Source of the DNA: Cytophagales bacterium
GTDB taxonomy: Bacteria > Bacteroidota > Bacteroidia > Cytophagales > Cyclobacteriaceae
DNA length: 6,830 bases
Assembly: GCA_029262955.1 (NCBI GenBank)
Contig: JAJCYL010000527.1
Span: forward strand, 1 to 6,830
Direction: 5' to 3'
Of the stretch, positions 3,912 through 6,830 are shown piece after piece. Every line of letters begins with the position of its first letter. Position 1 is the first letter of the stretch. The translations under genes were made by a program, and so were the position numbers. The notes under the pieces are model-generated. The model did not search any database and was not told the origin of the DNA. It saw nothing but the letters and a program-made list of their open reading frames with translations.

Positions 3912-6830
3912 ATGTTATCGAAAAAAACCATTTTTCTGATCAAAATGGGCAGCATGCTGCTATTGATCGCCTATGCAACGGTTGCATTGCCCCAACCGGT
4001 TGACAATAAAGCCATTGGCCAAATGATCACACGCTTTAAGGACGACCAAAGAGGTCCCTATAAAGATATCCGTTGGTTTTGTATAGACGGAACTTTTAGA
4101 ATTCCTCAGGAAAGATGCCCGGAACCGAGCCCACAAAGAGCCAGGTATAAGGATGAGGTGGTTGCGCTTTCTAAAACCAATGGTATTTACCTCGGTCAAA
4201 TTTTATCCTCGACACCTCAAAACGACTTTTGGGATGTGGAAAATTCACATTCAAGATTGAAGCAGTACCAATTGGAGAAATATATCAGGTCAGTCGATGA
4301 CGGTTGGATATTGAGGAAGGGTCAATACTATCGGGGAGCGCTACAGGCCGAAGATGAAGAAAACTGGGGATTCCACTTCTTTTCGGCTATGCTGGAAAAA
4401 GATCAGAATATCAAACAGAACTATTTCTTGCTCAGGGAAGCCACCAGGGACATACCTCATCAGGGAGACGAAAATCGTGCGCAAACCATAAGATCTATGT
4501 CGTTGGTCATTTCCGATAGTTATCCCGCCTTTATGAATGCCAGGATCAAAATACATGGTCAGCCAGATGTTTCGGATATTGATTTAGTACAGGCTTTCAA
4601 AAAGCAACATATAGCTAAAATTACTCCCGAACTAAACGCTCAATTTGATGAATTGATTAAAGAAATGAGCATCCATTATCAGCCGGTGCAAGCCTCATCC
4701 TTTGGCAAGTACACTAAAAAACTTCCTAAGGAGTCTACTATGAGGCTAAATATTGACAAGTTTATTACCACACTTTACAGCCAGACACCCGGATTGGGGA
4801 GAATAACTTCGATAGCCGAACGGCTATACCAGTTGCGAAATGAAACCCTTACATTAAAGACAGGGAGCGCCCGACTTGCACTGTTCGACATTTCCATTTT
4901 ATTAGAAAGGATTCTGTTACAAGATCTTCAACAGTGGCGACCAAATAATATTCGAGAACTAATTCAGGTTAGTCAAATCCTCGGAATGGCTTTGACAGGA
5001 GCTGGCTATATCGAAAGCTGGGAATGGGATGCCATTAAGGCTGATTTGGCCCCACCAACCGCGAATGAAATCAGTATTGATGTGCTCAATACATATCTGG
5101 ACAGATCGAGGAGTTTGGTGGAATGGGCCACTGGAATGGTCAGAGCAACTTACCAACCGACTATTTCGCTCTTTGCAGGATTTGAGCCTTTAGCACATGG
5201 CTTCATTGACGATAGAATCAGATTATCACTTTTACTACCGATCGGAAATTATGTTGGAATGCAAGGAGAGTTCTTTGCTCAATCAGCGGGCCTATCAAAT
5301 AGTGTCATGAAAATTGCTGACCAGGGACATGTTAGGGGATTAAATCCGGGTTACGCTAAGGGTGAATTGGTTGTGCTTGACGATCCTGAGGAAGTAGAAG
5401 TTGTCGCCAGCAAAATATATCTTTTCGATAGACCTCCATCAGATCTCAAGCCTGTGGCGGGAATTGCTACAGTTACGGAAGGCAACGCGGTGTCTCATGT
5501 TCAGCTACTCGCCCGAAATTTAGGAATTCCAAATGCCATTATCTCTCGTCAGAACCTTGAATCTATGAAGAAATATAGTGGCCAGGAGGTATTCTATGCG
5601 GTATCTAATGCTGGTACAGTCATTATGAAGCCTGTTTCAGAAATGACTACTACCGAAAAACAATTATTTGCTGTAAAGCAGCGGGTAGAAGAGCGAATAG
5701 AGGTCCCGGTTGGTGAGATACAATTAGGGCGAACTGAAATTATTAATCTAAAAGAAGTCCGATCAAAAGACTCCGGAAAATTATGTGGTCCCAAAGCGGC
5801 AAATCTTGGTCAGCTAAAAGCAATGTTTCCTGACCATGTGGTCGATGGTATGGTAATTCCCTTTGGCATTTTCCTGGAGCACATGAAGCAAAAAATGCCT
5901 AACCGCAATTCCAGTTATTGGGATTATCTCAATGCGATTTTTGCAGAGGCACGTTCAATGAATAACTCAGGTCAATCTCAAGATCAGGTTGAAAGATACA
6001 CCCTGGCCGAGCTAACCAAATTGAGAGAAGCTATCAAATCCATTGAGTTTTTACCAGGTTTTTCCTCTGCACTCGAAAAGAACTTTCAGACTATTCTTGG
6101 AAAGCCATTGGGGCAAGTGCCGGTATTCCTCAGGAGCGACACCAACATGGAAGATCTTAAAGATTTTTCCGGCGCCGGGTTAAACCTGACAGTTTTTAAC
6201 GCCCTATCCAAAGACAAAATCCTGCAGGGCATAAGAGATGTGTGGGCTTCACCCTATACGGAGAGAAGTTATAAATGGAGGCAAAATTATTTACTGAATC
6301 CGGAAAATGTTTATCCATCCATTCTCATTATCCCCAGCGTAGATGTGGACTACTCAGGCGTATTGATCACCAAAGGCATTATCTCTAATAATTCCAATGA
6401 CCTGACAATTGCCTTTAGTCGTGGTGCCGGCGGAGCTGTAGATGGTCAGGCAGCTGAATCATACCTTTTAAAATCTGGAGGATCGCGGCAGTTGCTTTCA
6501 CCAGCACGTGAGCCGACATTCAACAGGCTTCCCACTACAGGTGGAACTCAAAAAAATCAAGCCTATTTTGATCAACCCGTTTTGAATGAAACGAACCTTA
6601 CAGCTATCATAGAAATGGCTGGTGAGGTAAAGAGTATTCTACCAAAAACTCCAGGTGTTGGAAGTAAAGGACCATTCGATGTCGAACTGGGTTTCAAAAG
6701 TGATAAACTCTGGCTCTTCCAGGTGAGACCTTTTGTTGAGAATAAGAAGGCGCTCTCATCAGAATATCTGCAATCAATTTCACCATCAATCAATCGTAAA
6801 AAATTAGTAGCTCTCAGTACGCTGTTGCCT
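3912..6830 (+). CDS. Exported PEP-utilising-enzyme-like protein: phosphohistidine domain then PPDK_N ATP-binding domain (3' end beyond window)
   Basis: The frame is open for 973 codons to the right edge with no stop. Residues 1-25 look like a signal peptide: Lys4/5, hydrophobic 12-22, ATVA before Leu26. Residues about 30-470 are mostly helical with no family I recognise; Cys57 and Cys69 may pair as a disulfide. Residues about 473-560 are a phosphohistidine mobile domain: GLNPGYAKGELVVLDD, then TVTEGNAVSHVQLLARN and GIPNAII, with His529 the expected phosphocarrier. Residues about 615-945 are a PPDK_N-type ATP-binding domain: CGPKAANLGQL 625-635, FLRSDTNMEDL 739-749 (Arg741), VWASPYTERSY, YSGVLITKG from 814, and FDVELGF to LFQVRPF 922-941 (Glu925, Gln937, Arg939). 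These are the usual nucleotide-binding positions, but the usual GLGE motif reads GAGG at 838-841. In this family ATP phosphorylates the histidine, which passes phosphate to pyruvate or, in plant water dikinases, to glucan. No PEP/pyruvate barrel is seen. Substrate is unknown; assignment to the superfamily is firm, export is likely, exact reaction is not known. Confidence 0.85.
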   Translation, partial: MLSKKTIFLIKMGSMLLLIAYATVALPQPVDNKAIGQMITRFKDDQRGPYKDIRWFCIDGTFRIPQERCPEPSPQRARYKDEVVALSKTNGIYLGQILSSTPQNDFWDVENSHSRLKQYQLEKYIRSVDDGWILRKGQYYRGALQAEDEENWGFHFFSAMLEKDQNIKQNYFLLREATRDIPHQGDENRAQTIRSMSLVISDSYPAFMNARIKIHGQPDVSDIDLVQAFKKQHIAKITPELNAQFDELIKEMSIHYQPVQASSFGKYTKKLPKESTMRLNIDKFITTLYSQTPGLGRITSIAERLYQLRNETLTLKTGSARLALFDISILLERILLQDLQQWRPNNIRELIQVSQILGMALTGAGYIESWEWDAIKADLAPPTANEISIDVLNTYLDRSRSLVEWATGMVRATYQPTISLFAGFEPLAHGFIDDRIRLSLLLPIGNYVGMQGEFFAQSAGLSNSVMKIADQGHVRGLNPGYAKGELVVLDDPEEVEVVASKIYLFDRPPSDLKPVAGIATVTEGNAVSHVQLLARNLGIPNAIISRQNLESMKKYSGQEVFYAVSNAGTVIMKPVSEMTTTEKQLFAVKQRVEERIEVPVGEIQLGRTEIINLKEVRSKDSGKLCGPKAANLGQLKAMFPDHVVDGMVIPFGIFLEHMKQKMPNRNSSYWDYLNAIFAEARSMNNSGQSQDQVERYTLAELTKLREAIKSIEFLPGFSSALEKNFQTILGKPLGQVPVFLRSDTNMEDLKDFSGAGLNLTVFNALSKDKILQGIRDVWASPYTERSYKWRQNYLLNPENVYPSILIIPSVDVDYSGVLITKGIISNNSNDLTIAFSRGAGGAVDGQAAESYLLKSGGSRQLLSPAREPTFNRLPTTGGTQKNQAYFDQPVLNETNLTAIIEMAGEVKSILPKTPGVGSKGPFDVELGFKSDKLWLFQVRPFVENKKALSSEYLQSISPSINRKKLVALSTLLP

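Noticed and set aside
3806..3914. The small ORF as the missing N-terminus of the large protein through a frameshift
   Set aside because: The two are in different frames, but the large protein already has its own ATG and signal peptide, and the small ORF ends in its own complete stop.
3960..6793. Several minus-strand open frames of 65-79 codons opposite the large PEP-utilising-like gene
   Set aside because: The plus-strand frame is continuous and carries conserved motifs; the reverse frames show no domain, signal peptide or coherent layout.
1..6830. Mobile element, CRISPR array, tRNA or riboswitch
   Set aside because: No transposase, terminal inverted repeats, spaced direct repeats, cloverleaf-like sequence or conserved aptamer pattern was found by reading both strands.

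Overview
The window looks like chromosomal DNA of a member of the Bacteroidota, perhaps a Cytophagales-like marine or soil lineage; the rank below phylum is a guess. The reasons are moderate AT-richness, AT-rich leaders mostly without Shine-Dalgarno sequences, two lipoproteins with a Cys soon after a short hydrophobic leader, a carboxypeptidase-regulatory/Ig-like small secreted protein, and sequences resembling the Bacteroidota TTTG / TAnnTTTG promoter. No mobile element, CRISPR array, tRNA or rRNA was seen.

Layout. (1) 1-458, minus strand: start of an MscS-type mechanosensitive channel that runs off the left edge. (2) 459-625: divergent promoter region. (3) 626-1183 and 1236-2117, plus strand: a helical lipoprotein, then a second, complete MscS-type channel, probably one operon; the lipoprotein carries a sequence after its Cys that resembles the surface-export signal of Bacteroidota lipoproteins. 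(4) 2118-2262: convergent intergenic region with a two-copy tandem repeat of 20-21 bp. (5) 2263-3174, minus: an OmpA-family coiled-coil lipoprotein that should bind peptidoglycan. (6) 3346-3663 (reading frame open to 3678), minus: a small secreted beta-domain protein that has apparently lost its ATG start, followed by a hairpin that could be a terminator. (7) 3664-3805: second divergent region. (8) 3806-3895, plus: a 29-residue membrane peptide not described by normal gene calling, then (9) 3912 to the right edge: a large protein, 973 residues and still open, with a signal peptide, a region of about 440 residues that I do not recognise, a phosphohistidine (PEP-utilising enzyme mobile) domain and a C-terminal PPDK_N-type ATP-binding domain.

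The first two thirds form an envelope-stress neighbourhood: two tension-gated channels, a lipoprotein and a peptidoglycan-anchoring OmpA protein. How the genes cooperate is inference from adjacency only.

The most unusual item is the last gene. Its domains are in the order His domain then ATP domain, the reverse of PEP synthase and pyruvate phosphate dikinase but the same as plant glucan/phosphoglucan water dikinases, and the protein begins with an apparent export signal although its ATP site would need cytoplasmic ATP. Together with the tiny membrane peptide 16 bp upstream it is the best candidate here for an undescribed system.
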